Part shown: in pieces, positions 32,724 to 42,371 of the stretch
Layout: every line of letters starts with the position of its first letter
Numbering within the stretch: the first letter of the stretch is position 1
Source of the DNA: Flavobacteriales bacterium
Lineage (GTDB): Bacteria > Bacteroidota > Bacteroidia > Flavobacteriales_F > PHOS-HE28
DNA length: 64,000 nucleotides
Assembly (NCBI GenBank): GCA_016705955.1
Contig: JADJKO010000014.1
Location: 1 to 64,000 of the forward strand
Direction: 5' to 3'
Position numbers and translations under genes: made by a program
Notes under the pieces: generated by a model
The model's database searches: none
The model's input: the letters and a program-made list of their open reading frames with translations, nothing else
What the model was told of the DNA's origin: nothing

Positions 32724-33855
32724 TCAAGTGAACGCGTCTTCCAATTCCTTGATGATCCGCTCCGCAGCATGACCATCACCATACAGGTCCTCGCAAGTCG
32801 GCTTGCCATGCTTCATGAATCCTGCAACGGCTTCATGGATCCGCTTCGGGTCCGCATCCGCGAGAACCGCTTGTCCACGCTGTACCAACTCCACCCACTC
32901 CGTTTCCGCACGAAGCACCACACAGGGTTTGTTGAAGAAGAAGGCCTCCTTCTGGACACCCCCGGAATCGGTGATGACCAACCGCGCGTTGCGCTCCAGT
33001 GCGATCATGTCCAAATAACCCACCGGTGGGATCAGGACGAGGTCCTTCGCGGCCGTTGCCAGTTCCGGTGAACGATCCAGGCGATCCTGCGTTCGTGGAT
33101 GCAATGGGAGCACCACGGGAAGGTCATGCGCCGAGGCCACTTCCGCCAATCCGGTGATGATCGCCTTGAGCCGATCCGCATCGTCCGTGTTGTTCTCCCG
33201 GTGGATCGTTGCCAACACGAATTTCTCAGCGACCAATCCGTGCGTTTTCAATATCACCGAACGCTCGGCGGCAACAGCGGAGAAGTACGAACTGTTGTCA
33301 TACATCACGTCGCCGCTCATGATCACATGCGGAGAATCCATCGTCGCCCGCCCTTTGCTCTTGGGTTCGAATCCTTCGCGCCTCAGGTTGTCCACGGCAA
33401 CCATCGTCGGGCAGAACAACCAGGTGGAACAATGGTCGCACATGATCCGGTTGATCTCTCGGCATGGATTTGTTGAAGGATCGCAGGCCGGCCTCGATGT
33501 GGGCCATGGGGATCCGAAGCTTCGCAGTGGCCATCGCGGCAGCGAGGGTGCTGTTCGTATCGCCATACAGGAGCACGACATCCGGCTTGGCTTCCACCAG
33601 CACCTTTTCGATCGCGGACAACATACTTGCCGTTTGATGACCATGTGTGCCGGAGCCAACACCCAGGTCCCATTGCGGTTCCGGGATTCCCAGTTCCTTG
33701 AAGAACACGGCACTCATGCGCTCGTCGTAATGCTGGCCCGTGTGCAACACCGAATGCACCATTGTTCCGGATCGACCGATCGCCCGATCGATGGCCGCGG
33801 CTTTGACGAATTGCGGTCTTGCACCAACGACACTGATCACGTTCACCTTCGCCAT
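32724..33855 (-). CDS. wecB: UDP-N-acetylglucosamine 2-epimerase (non-hydrolysing), one frameshift as assembled
   Basis: It starts at ATG 33855 (a GTG lies just before). The first frame gives VVGARPQFVKAAAIDRAI, SVLHTGQHYDERMS, LLYGDTNSTLAAAMA and HIEAGLRSFNKSMPR, to about 33460. The rest, in the next frame, gives EINRIMCDHCSTWLFCPT, FVLATIHRENNTDD, LPLHPRT, VITDSGGVQKEAFF and VLRAETEWVELV. All are hallmark segments of the non-hydrolysing epimerase that makes UDP-ManNAc for surface glycans. One missing base in the stretch coding SMP-E restores a protein of about 377 residues. Its ATG overlaps the ancestral radC stop as TGATG. The polysaccharide cluster lies about 2 kb upstream on the same strand. 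Confidence 0.88.
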
Positions 33856-33905
33856 CACATCATCCCGTTATCCGCGAAACTGTAATACCCTCCACCGGCT
33901 GCTGA

Positions 33906-34556
33906 TCAGTGATCCTGAACCGTGATGTCCAGCAGCCGAGCGCCGTCCACGAGTTTGCGTGTCAACTTGATGTCCTCCTCACTGGGTCGCAGTTGTCCGC
34001 TGGGGTGATTATGGCAGAGCACGATACACGAAGCTCGAACATCCAGTGCAAGCTTGAAGATGATCTTCGGATCGGCCACCGTCCCATGCAGGCCGCCCCG
34101 GCTCACCGGCGTGCGCTCGATCAGCCGGTTTCCCCGATCCAACAACAAGAGCCAGAACTCCTCGTGCGGAAGATCGGCCAACTTCTCCCGCATCAGGTCG
34201 TGTGCGATCGCGCTTGTGGTCACACTTGGTCGCTCCGGCCTATCCGTGGTCCGTTGTCGGCGACCAAGTTCCAACGCCGCTAGGATGGACATCGCTTTCG
34301 CTTCTCCCATGCCCTTGTGCTTCATGAGATCCTGCACGCCCAGTCCCGCCAATCGGTGCAGGTCATTGCCAACTTTCGCCAGGATCTTCTTCGACAGGTC
34401 CAATGCGCTCTCTTGCGCTGAACCCGATCGGATCAGGATCGCCATCAGCTCCGCGTCGGAGAGTGACCTTGCTCCCAAGCCCATGAGCTTCTCCCGGGGT
34501 CGGTCCTCCTTGGCCCAATCCCTGATCCGCATCCGCTGCTCGCCGTTCTCGTCCAT
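33906..34556 (-). CDS. radC: RadC/DUF2466 family JAB-domain protein with premature stop
   Basis: 216 residues from ATG 34556 to TGA 33906. An N-terminal helix-hairpin-helix-like part (RPREKLMGLGARSLSDAELM, LAGLGVQDLMKHKGMGEAKA) precedes the JAB/MPN-type domain with VSRGGLHGTVADPK and the metal motif HNHPSGQLRPSEED. After the TGA the same frame goes on as SAAGGGYYSFADNGMM to a TGA at 33855-33857 that overlaps the wecB start. That tail is exactly what RadC proteins end with, so the true gene is about 234 residues and the 33906 stop is a nonsense change or a base error. Despite the name, a DNA-repair role for the family is doubtful. It leads the wecB run. Confidence 0.85.
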   Translation of the reverse strand: MDENGEQRMRIRDWAKEDRPREKLMGLGARSLSDAELMAILIRSGSAQESALDLSKKILAKVGNDLHRLAGLGVQDLMKHKGMGEAKAMSILAALELGRRQRTTDRPERPSVTTSAIAHDLMREKLADLPHEEFWLLLLDRGNRLIERTPVSRGGLHGTVADPKIIFKLALDVRASCIVLCHNHPSGQLRPSEEDIKLTRKLVDGARLLDITVQDH

Positions 34557-34576
34557 GGAGTTGGGTACAAAACAAA

Positions 34577-34599
34577 CAGGTCCTCAATGAGGACCTGTC
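34577..34599 (-). terminator. Intrinsic terminator of rpsT
   Basis: ACAGGTCCTCA and TGAGGACCTGT form an 11-bp perfect stem with a single base between as written. On the minus strand the hairpin is followed by TTGTTTTG, about 20 bases after the rpsT stop codon. It separates rpsT from radC. Confidence 0.8.
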
Positions 34600-34618
34600 C
34601 AAGATAGGTTCGGTCGGC

Positions 34619-34873
34619 CTACTTCAATCCGTTCACGTGCTTCTTCACGGAGGATTTCAGGTTGGCCGCTTTGTTCTTGTGGATGATGTTGCGCTTGGCG
34701 AGCTTATCCAACATCGCGGTCACCTCGGGGAGGAGCTTTTCAGCCTCCTTCTTGTCCGCAGTAGCGCGAATGTCACGCACCGCGTTACGGGTGGTCTTGT
34801 TCTGGTAACGATTGCGGTCGTTGCGGGTCTCCGTCTGACGAACCCGCTTCAGTGCGGACTTATGGTTGGCCAT
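34619..34873 (-). CDS. rpsT: 30S ribosomal protein S20
   Basis: 84 residues from ATG 34873, very basic: MANHKSALKRVRQTETRNDR at the start, TRNAVRDIRATADKKEAEKL in the middle and NIIHKNKAANLKSSVKKHVN near the end, all characteristic of S20, which binds 16S rRNA in the small subunit body. It has its own promoter (-7 box at 34906-34913) and terminator (34577-34599), so it is a single-gene unit, as is usual for rpsT. The frame is intact even though neighbours are broken. Confidence 0.96.
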   Translation of the reverse strand: MANHKSALKRVRQTETRNDRNRYQNKTTRNAVRDIRATADKKEAEKLLPEVTAMLDKLAKRNIIHKNKAANLKSSVKKHVNGLK

Positions 34874-34905
34874 TGCTTGAGTATTCCTTTTTCCGGAAGG
34901 GGGCG

Positions 34906-34935
34906 CAAATATAGGCGGGATGTGGGTTCAAGCAA
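34906..34935 (-). promoter_or_regulatory. Bacteroidota promoter of rpsT
   Basis: On the minus strand TATATTTG (34913-34906) matches the TAnnTTTG -7 box and a TTG at 34935-34933 lies 19 bases before it, the usual -33 to -7 spacing in this phylum. The start codon is about 33 bases after the -7 box. This is the clearest full promoter I see in the window. Confidence 0.65.
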
Positions 34936-34984
34936 GGGCTGAAAGCAAATAGACCTCAAGGCCGGTCCGCCAATGGGCAAGCCT

Positions 34985-36124
34985 TCAATAGGCGTTCTCG
35001 TCCTTACCGAACATATTGGTCACGGTCTTCACTACGATCCTGAGATCCAGGAAGAAGGACCAGTTCTCCAAATACCAGACATCCAGTTCCACCCTGCGCT
35101 CCATCAATTCCGGCGTCCGGGTTTCGCCACGCATTCCATTCACCTGTGCCCAGCCGGTGATCCGGGCCGAACGAAGTGGCGAACCATGTACTTGTCGATG
35201 ATGTCCCGGTACTGGTCATTCAAACGCAACGGATGGGCCGGGGACCCACCACGCTCATTTGACCGGATAGCACATTGAGGAATTGGGGCAGTTCATCCAG
35301 ATTGCTCTTCCGCAGGAACCGGCCGACAGCGGTCACCACGCGGGTCGTTCTTGGTGGCCTGCTTCACGTCCGCTTCAACATTCATGCGCATGCTGCGGAA
35401 CTTCCAGCAGACGAATGCCTTGTTGTCGCGGCCTAGACGCATCTGTTTGAAGAAGACCGGACCCTTGCTGGACAGCTTGATGAACAACGCCAGAAGCGGG
35501 AACAGCCAAGTGAACACCAATGCGATGACCAGGATCGAGAAGACGATATCGAACGCGCGCTTGACCTTGCGGTTGATCCCCTGATCCATCGGCTCCTTGC
35601 GCAGCTTGCTCACGGGCACTGCTCCGTGGAATTCGAGCTCGGAGACCTTGACCACTGGAATGAAGCTCCCCCGCTCGGGATGATCCGGAACCGGATGGTG
35701 TTCCGTTCACAGAATTCCATCAGGTCCGTCGTCCTGCTTCCGTGTGCCCGGTAGTGCGCAATACACGATATCGATCCATGTTCTGGATGCGTATGCCTTC
35801 ATGGACTCCACATCGCCCACACGGCGCGAGCCGAGCAACCCGTTGATGGGTTCATCATTGAAGATGCCGCGGAACCGATAACCCCGCACCGTTTGATCCT
35901 CACAATACCGGAAGATCTCCTCTGCCGCAGGACCATCACCCGATCGCTTAGATCCTTCACCGAGGTGAGCGGATCCAACGTGAACACCTTGTTCAGCCCG
36001 GTCTGGACGTTCTGGAAGGACAATTTGCCGGAACGCAACAACGCATTCAGGTCCTGGACCGGTCGGATCACCGACGGAACGCCCGGTACCATCCTCCGCT
36101 CGTTCCTTTTTTTGTCCGTTCCAT
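34985..36124 (-). CDS. Initiating sugar transferase (WcaJ/WbaP-type), multiply frameshifted as assembled
   Basis: Joined across at least three frame changes, the minus strand reads: a Lys/Arg-rich start (MERTKK), VPSVIRPVQDLNALLRSGK, a Rossmann-like domain (GDGPAAEEIFRYCEDQ, GYRFRGIFNDEPI, WIDIVYCALPG), then RKVKRAFDIVFSILVIALV (membrane anchor), PVFFKQMRLGRDNKAFVCWK with FRSM, and the C-terminal LPQFLNVLSGQM-like and VRHFARPGITGWAQVNG-like segments, ending DENAY at TGA 34985. This is the enzyme that loads the first sugar phosphate onto undecaprenyl phosphate. Family members usually have four further membrane helices before the Rossmann domain; here the -7 box at 36168 leaves no room for them. 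The start at 36124 needs one extra A in a run of seven. Confidence 0.75.
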
Positions 36125-36167
36125 CTGTGTGGTGTGCCTCTTGCCTGAACCAAGGCTGTTGAGCGAG

Positions 36168-36175
36168 GGCAAATC
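36168..36175 (-). promoter_or_regulatory. -7 box before the sugar transferase gene
   Basis: On the minus strand these bases read TAGATTTG, a full match to TAnnTTTG, about 45 bases before the proposed start at 36124. The roughly 170 bases between here and the WecG gene end hold nothing else that I recognise. No clear -33 box. Confidence 0.45.
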
Positions 36176-36349
36176 TAGCTTGGGTTGCGGTCTTGTCAAG
36201 TTGGTCGAAGAAAATCAACAATTCGTCGAGGTATTCAATGATCCGAGGACCTGTACGTGGTGGTTTTCAGGCTGTTCCTCTCGCAGTTCCATCCTGCTCG
36301 TCAATTTCCGGTTTTCGGCTGAACAGGCGGCTGGCCGAACTCTTCACAA

Positions 36350-37072
36350 TCATGTAAGGAAGATAGAATTCGTCACCAAGTAACGCTTCCACAACCTTTT
36401 TGGCTCAAGTCCTAGCCGGAACAACCACTCCAAAGCCAGCTTTCTCATCCATGATGGAGCACGGCGTTCCAGCCCTGCATACAGCAGGAATGCTCCGCCA
36501 ATTCCGATCATCACAGCGTTCACGCGACCTTTCATCAGCGCCATCCAGCGTTCCTGCTTCCGGGCAGCCCAACGAGACCAGGACGATGTTGGCCCCGACT
36601 CGTGATTCCGGTGCGCCTCCGCAGAAGATCCATGGTTTCCAGGGTCCGAATGGGGAGCATGTGCGCCAGCGATCACCAGTGTTGGATGCTCTTTCGCGCG
36701 CTCGATGATCGCAGCTTGAGTGGTGTCCTTCCCACCGTAAAGAAAAACGCGAAGTCCTTCCGCCGCCGCTCGTTTCAAGAACCGCAGGCATAAGGTCATT
36801 CCGGCCACGCGTTCCTGACCCTTACGATGGAACAGGTTCATAGCATAGCGAACCGGCATGCCATCGGCTGTTGCCAGATCGGCTCCGTTAACCACTTGCG
36901 CGAATGCTGGATCGCGGGCTTCCACGGTCATGTGCGCATTCACACAACAGACATAGGAAGAGGTCCGGCTTGCGGCCAACCGTGCGATCATTGAAACCTG
37001 CTCGTCGAATGTGCCGACGGAAATATCGACCGTGAGGACGCGCTTCTTTGGTGGCAAAGGTGATCCTGTCAT
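36350..37072 (-). CDS. WecG/TagA/CpsF-family glycosyltransferase, frameshifted as assembled
   Basis: From ATG 37072 (MTGSPLPPKKR) the family core follows: VLTVDISVGTFDEQVSMIA, YVCCVNAHMTVEARDPAF, ADLATADGMPVRYAM, RVAGMTLCLRFLKRAAAEG and RVFLYGGKDTTQAAI. After about 36650 the frame changes (SRVGANIVLVSLGCP in another frame) and again near 36560 returns to KQERWMALMKGRVNAVMIG and FLLYAGLERRAPSW. The two changes nearly restore the original frame. The C-terminus LEPKRLWKRYLVTNSIF is typical. The enzyme would add a ManNAc-type sugar to a lipid-linked unit, in keeping with wecB and the sugar transferase nearby. As assembled it reads on from the epimerase gene without a stop. Confidence 0.8.
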   Translation of the reverse strand: MTGSPLPPKKRVLTVDISVGTFDEQVSMIARLAASRTSSYVCCVNAHMTVEARDPAFAQVVNGADLATADGMPVRYAMNLFHRKGQERVAGMTLCLRFLKRAAAEGLRVFLYGGKDTTQAAIIERAKEHPTLVIAGAHAPHSDPGNHGSSAEAHRNHESGPTSSWSRWAARKQERWMALMKGRVNAVMIGIGGAFLLYAGLERRAPSWMRKLALEWLFRLGLEPKRLWKRYLVTNSIFLT

Positions 37073-38085
37073 CCTTGATGCTGTTGAACGTGCGTCCTTC
37101 TTCGGTCCGGGTTGCCAACGATCGCTGCCGTCATCGTACCACTGCACCGTCCTTTCGATCCCTTCCTTCATACTGAACGGTGCCGAACCGAGCGCTGCTT
37201 CCGTCCGATCCATCGGCGTGATGTAGTCGGAGGTCATGCTCTTGAATCGACCACTGTTCATGGGGAACGGGATGCGCAAGGCTTTGAACAGATCGCCTGC
37301 GAGCGCCATCACCCTCACGATCCATGTCGGGATGTATCGGACCGGTTTGCCGATGAGCGCGTTGGATACCGCCTCGACCCAGATCTTCAGGTCGAACGGA
37401 TCGTCGCCGACATAGAAGACCCGACCATCCACCGTCCCACGCTTTACGGTGAGGATGCGTCGATCGCCAGACCACATTGCCCACATATCCATAAGAACGG
37501 ATGACCTTCTTGCGGCCGGGGTGGAAATAGAGGCCCTTGCGCATGACCTTGAACATCACATCCCGATAGCGCAGTGACCATGGCCCCCAGATGGTGGTTG
37601 GCCGAATGATGGTCCAGCAACATTCCAAACCTGCTTCTCGTGTGATCGGTTCGGTGCGCCGCTTCGATTCCCCATACACGGTGAAGGGCTTGAAGTCCAG
37701 ATGCGTCCTTGGGCTGGTAGCCCGCTTCGCAGACGAACTGCGTGCTTGTTACGATGACCCGCTGGATAGACGGACAGGCTTTCAACTGCTCCAGAAGGAG
37801 TCGCGTGCCCTCATGGTTCTGGCGGTAGGCCTCCACGTCGGTTGCTTCATCGGTATCCGTTCGTGCGGCAAGGTGTACGACATGGGTTGGCGCGAATTCC
37901 CTGATCAATTGGCCGCATGCTTCACCATTGAGGATGTCCGCTTCCTTCCAATAAGGAAGCGGGTCCGGGCAAAGAGGCGGGTTCCAGTCGAGGTTCAGGA
38001 TGGGAACCTGCTTCTCTTCATAGAACCGGATCAGATTCGTTCCGATGAAACCGGACCCGCCCGTGATCGGTAACCGCATCTCCAT
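37069..38085 (-). CDS. NAD-dependent epimerase/dehydratase, frameshifted as assembled
   Basis: From ATG 38085: MRLPITGGSGFIGTNLIRFY (nucleotide-binding Gly motif), HVVHLAARTDTDEATDV, VIVTSTQFVCEAGYQPKD. Near 37690 the frame moves to VYGESKRRTEPITREAG (the catalytic Tyr-x3-Lys as YGESK) and IIRPTTIWGPWSLRYRD; near 37480 it moves again to FYVGDDPFDLKIWVEAVSN and PMDRTEAALGSAPFSMKEG. This is the extended SDR layout acting on nucleotide sugars. The probable natural stop TGA (37069-37071) overlaps the ATG of the WecG gene, giving about 338 residues; a further frame change near the end now joins the two genes. Substrate not known. Confidence 0.8.
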
Positions 38086-38300
38086 TCTCTGTTCGCTTCA
38101 ACACACTTTCAGGGACGGCCCAAAGGAAAAGGACAGGTTCAACGTGCAAAGCGCGCTCAAAGATGCGAACGGCTCCTTAGGGTCGATCGGCCTCTTCGTC
38201 CATGGTGATCCATGCCATTCGTCGAACCCTGATCCCATCGGTCGAGAATTGTGAACCGGAACAGGACATACCGGGTTGAAGGTCCCAAGTTCACCGACCC

Positions 38301-41029
38301 ATGACCATCACTTGTACTCGTACCGTCCTGGCCTTCGCGATCCTCTCTCTCGCGCTCACATCACAGGCCGCCACGTACTACGTTTCCAACAGCGGCAACG
38401 ACACCAACAACGGCACCAGCCAAGCCACGGCATGGCAGACCATCGGGCGCGTGAACCAGATCTCCGGCTCCCTTCAACCGGGTGATAAAGGTCCTCTTCA
38501 ACGCGGGGGTTTGTTCCGGGGCAAGCTCACGATCTCCTCCAGTGGCACCGCTGCGAACAAGATCGAGGTGGGCGCTTATGGATCCGGTGATCGACCGGTG
38601 ATCGGTGGAAGCATCGCCGTGGCGAACTGGACGGTCCAGTCGGGTAACATCTGGCGCGCGCCGGTTTCCCAAGCGGTGAAGCAGGTGTATGTGAACGGCC
38701 AATTGATGGAGATCGCGCGTTACCCCAACACGGGGTGGTTGCGGGTTGATCAAGGTACCACCACCACGTTGACGGATGCCGCGCTGACCCAACCCTCCGG
38801 CACATGGAACGGCGCAACCGCCGTGATCCGGACCACCCAATGGAGCTACGATACCGCCTTCGTCACGGCGCAGAACGGAAGCACCCTTACGCACACGTCC
38901 ACCGGCAACAACCTCGGCGCCCTGAGCTGGGGTTACTTCCTGCGCAACAAATTGTCCATGCTCGATGGGCCGAACGAATGGTTCTATGATGGCGAGGCGG
39001 GTTACCTCTACCTGCAATGTCCGGGGAATGCGAACCCGAACAACCTGTTGGTGGAAGCTGCGGTGCTGGACAACGCCATCTATGTGAGCTACCAGCGGCA
39101 GCACATCAAGATCTCCGAGATCGCCATGCGCCACAACACGGCGGCATCACTGCGTCTCGCGGTAAGCACCAATCTGGAAGCGATGAACTGCACGATCGCC
39201 GATACGTGGCAGGGCATCTACAGCACCGGCAACGGGCAGAACTTCCACCACAACACCATCCGGCGCACGTACGGCACGGGGTGTACCTGATCGACAACAA
39301 CACGCAGTTCAACGACAACATCCTGGAGGAGATCGCGATGCAACCGGGCCTTGGGGAAAAGGATTGGGGCTACATCGGTTTCCGCTGCAACGGGACAGGC
39401 ATGGTCGTGCAACGCAATCGCCTGACCGACATGGGCTACATCGGCATGACGGTGGAACAGAACAGCTTGGTGGAGCAGAACGTGATCAAGCGCGCGATGC
39501 GCATCCTGAACGACGGTGGTGGCATCGCGCTGGAGAGTGCCGATGGCATGATCATCCGCGACAACATCGTGATGGACCTGGTGGGGAACGTGGAGAGCTG
39601 CGCGCCGGAATACCACAACTCCTTCCCGATGTGCCACGGCATCTACTTCGGGAACTACAGCAACAAGAACACCCTGGTGCAACGCAACACGGTGACCAAT
39701 TGCTCGGTGAGCGGGATCCATGTGGATCATACCATGGTGAGTTCGGGCAACCAGATCAAGGACAACATCCTGTTCAACAACCTGATCCAGCTCAGCCTCT
39801 CCGACTATAGCAACTACAACGGCCCCGGAGCCACCGCGCCCTACTATGTGCCGAGCTTCAACACCGTGTACAGCGGCAACATCCTGTACGCCGTCACGAA
39901 GGACCAACTGTGCATGCAGCAGTTGCATGTGTACGGCGCGAACTGGGTGGATTTCGGCACCTTTTCGAACAACATGTACTACGCGCCCTACAACGATCGG
40001 AGCATCTTCCTGCACAACCACAACACCACCGAGCAACGCACCTTCACCCTGGAGCGTTGGCAGAGCGAATGGAACAGGACCTGGGTTCCACCTGCAGCCC
40101 GTTGCACCTGGAGGACAAGGCCGTGACGGAGCTTCGGCCCAACCCGGTGCCCAATAGCACCTTCGCTTCCAACGTGAACGGCTGGGGCAGTTGGCCCCAC
40201 AGGCGTTGCTCACGCACGACCAGACCCATTTGGATGCCGGTTGTTTGAAGGTGGATTTCTCCAACAACGCCAGCAGCAACGTCTTCACCCTGAAGCACAA
40301 CACCCTGATCCGGTGCAGAACGGACAATGGTACCGCATGAAGTTCAGCATCGTGAGCACCCTATTCGGCGAAGTGGAAGTGGGCTTCAAGGGGCGGACCC
40401 AATTGACCGGTCTTGAAATGGAGGGCCGCAAACCATGTGACCTTCGATACCGGGCGGCGCGACGCCACGTTCTACTTCCAGAGCACGATCAGCGATCAAG
40501 GGTCCTGCTCCTTCGCCAACACATACACGGAGGGCACCTACTTCCTGGACAACGTGCAATTGGACCGGGTGTCTGTGATCGACCTCGACCCCTTCGAGAA
40601 GCAGCAACTGCTGATCGACGACCAAGGGGCCCCAGTCGTACACCCTGGACGGTTGTTGGAGCGATCTGCACGGCGGCCTGTACAATGGGGCGGTGACCCT
40701 GCCCGCGTACACGTCCGTGGTGCTGGTGAAGGAACCCGAAGGCTCCTGCATGACCACGGGCGTGGAGGACAGTGAAGCACAGGCCGATGGAACGAGCAAT
40801 TTCCTGTACCCGAACCCGGTAAGCCGTGGAAGCGAACTGAACCTGCTCCCCGGGGCCGGTGCGCAGCGCATGGTGCGTGGCTACACCATGAACGGCGAAC
40901 TGGTGTGGGAGGAACGGATCGACGCGGGGATCCGTGTGATCGGCCTTCCCGCCGACCTGGGACCGGGCGCGTATGGTGCAGATCGCGGAGGGTGATCGGC
41001 GGGCGCAGCAGCGGTTGATCGTGCTGTAG
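38301..41029 (+). CDS. Large secreted beta-helix protein with T9SS tail, multiply frameshifted as assembled
   Basis: The signal peptide is TRTVLAFAILSLALTSQA from ATG 38301. The mature part opens ATYYVSNSGNDTNNGTS.. like many parallel beta-helix proteins. Repeats follow across a frame change at about 39285: FHHNTIRRTYG, then NTQFNDNILEEIAMQPG, VQRNRLTDMGYIGMTVEQNS, IIRDNIVMDLVGN, LVQRNTVTNCSVSGIHVDH, typical right-handed beta-helix rungs. After about 40080 there are further changes through a carbohydrate-binding-like part (VTFDTGRRDATFYFQSTISD) to a sorting domain (NFLYPNPVSRGSELNLLPG, DLGPGAYVMVQIAEG-like and QQRLIVL, TAG 41027). The whole would be about 905 residues. It is convergent with wzy. 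It may bind or cut a polysaccharide; unproven. Confidence 0.8.
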
Positions 41030-41113
41030 GGGATCGTGCGGGCGGGTTGCGCTGAAAAGGTTGCGGGTCAAGCCCGCAGTTACGGCTGCGGGTGGGATCA
41101 CGAAGGTGGCCTT

Positions 41114-42371
41114 CTACTGAAGGAGTTCCGGCTTGGGTGCCTTCCCCATCGGCGCCAAGCACAACGGCGCCAGCATGCAGAACAGGATGCTGTGGCCGAT
41201 GTCCGTGCCGTAGCAGAAGATGTCCAGCTGCCAGATGAAGAGCAGGTACACGAAGCCCGCGAACAGCGGCGCGTCCAAGCCGCCTTCCAGGTAGCGTGCG
41301 CGGTAGTACTTTGAATCCCTTCCAGAGCAGGAGGTACAAGAGCGCGATGCCCAGGACCCTGCCCCACCAGCACTTCGGTGAAGGTGCTGTGCGAATGCAG
41401 GTTGTAGGCGTGGGGTTCCTCCCAGAGCACGGCGACGAAATCGAGCAGGTGCAGGTAGTAATGGCCTTTGTATCCGTTGCCGAAGAGCAGGCCGGTGCGG
41501 TCGTGCAGCGCCCAATCGCCGATGGCCGTCCAGATGTAGCTGCGGCCGTTGAAGGTGGTCACGTCCTCCTTGGAGACGCGCTGCAGAATGGCCGCGAAGA
41601 CCGGCGTGGTGAGCACCTTGTACACGAGCAGGGAGAAGCTGAGCAACAACGGAATGGTGAAGAGCGAGATGGTGTAGAGGCCGCGCACCACCTTGATGGC
41701 GCGGGTCATGAACAGCACGGTGAGCACCACGAAGACCATGAAGGACAAGCGGCTGTTGATCTGGATCATGAAGTACACGCACATGAGGTACGCGATCAGG
41801 ATCAACAGGAAATAGACCGGCCGGCGACCGGGCTTGGAGAGTTGGAACATGAGCATGAGGCAGAAGACGGCCAGCACATGTACCCCCGTGTAGCGCCCGC
41901 GGATGTACGGGAAGATGGCGCGCTCATCCCCGGTCCCCAGCGCGGTGACCCCGGCGAGGTAGCCCAGCACGTTGATGAGCAACAAGAGGCCGAGCCCCCA
42001 TGAAGAGCAGGCGACCGAAACTGAAGTCCGGCTCATCGCGGTTGTGCAGGATCACGATCACGCCGCGTTGAAGGGGGCGAGGAAGATCAGACGAGGAAAG
42101 GAGCACGTTGCCCATTTGCACGCCGGGGATGCCGTGGCGCAAACCCACGAACATGGACCACACCAAGGTGGCCATGTACGCCATGCACACCACCAGACCG
42201 GGGTGAGCCTGCGCTCAAAGCTCCTCGGTACAGGGTGTCTATGAAGTGGAAGAGGATGATGGCCACGAACGGTGCGGCGGCCATGATGAAGCCTTTGGAC
42301 AACCCGTTGGTGGCCCCGTAATAACTGGAATAGCCGAACAGCGGGAACCCTACAAGGAAGAGGGCATTCAC
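41114..42371 (-). CDS. O-antigen polymerase/ligase-like membrane protein (Wzy), frameshifted as assembled
   Basis: The start at ATG 42371 (NALFLVGFPLFGYSSYYG) overlaps the stop of the preceding glycosyltransferase gene. Several frames together give a membrane protein with about ten helices: SKGFIMAAAPFVAIILFHF, TLVWSMFVGLRHGIPGVQMG, LGLLLLINVLGYLAGVTALG, VHVLAVFCLMLMFQLSKPG, PVYFLLILIAYLMCVYFMI, SFMVFVVLTVLFMTR and a large loop with RSYIWTAIGDWALHD and GNGYKGHYYLHLLDF, then SHSTFTEVLVG and VYLLFIWQLDIFCYG. The loop with GNG and HSH-type residues is that of the Wzy/WaaL group, which joins glycan repeat units in the periplasm. At least three frame changes. It is the last gene of the polysaccharide operon. 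Confidence 0.75.

Noticed and set aside
33906..33908. Selenocysteine codon in radC
   Set aside because: No SECIS-like hairpin follows, the family has no selenoproteins that I know of, and no selenocysteine machinery is in view; a nonsense change or base error is simpler.
31367..34556. Defence island signalled by radC and nuclease-like genes
   Set aside because: RadC here leads a glycan-precursor gene run, and apart from the single toxin-antitoxin pair and the GxxExxY gene no restriction, Abi, CBASS or similar defence genes were seen.
36176..36349. N-terminal membrane domain of the sugar transferase hidden here
   Set aside because: Minus-strand frames in this gap give no hydrophobic helices, and a good -7 box lies between the gap and the gene.
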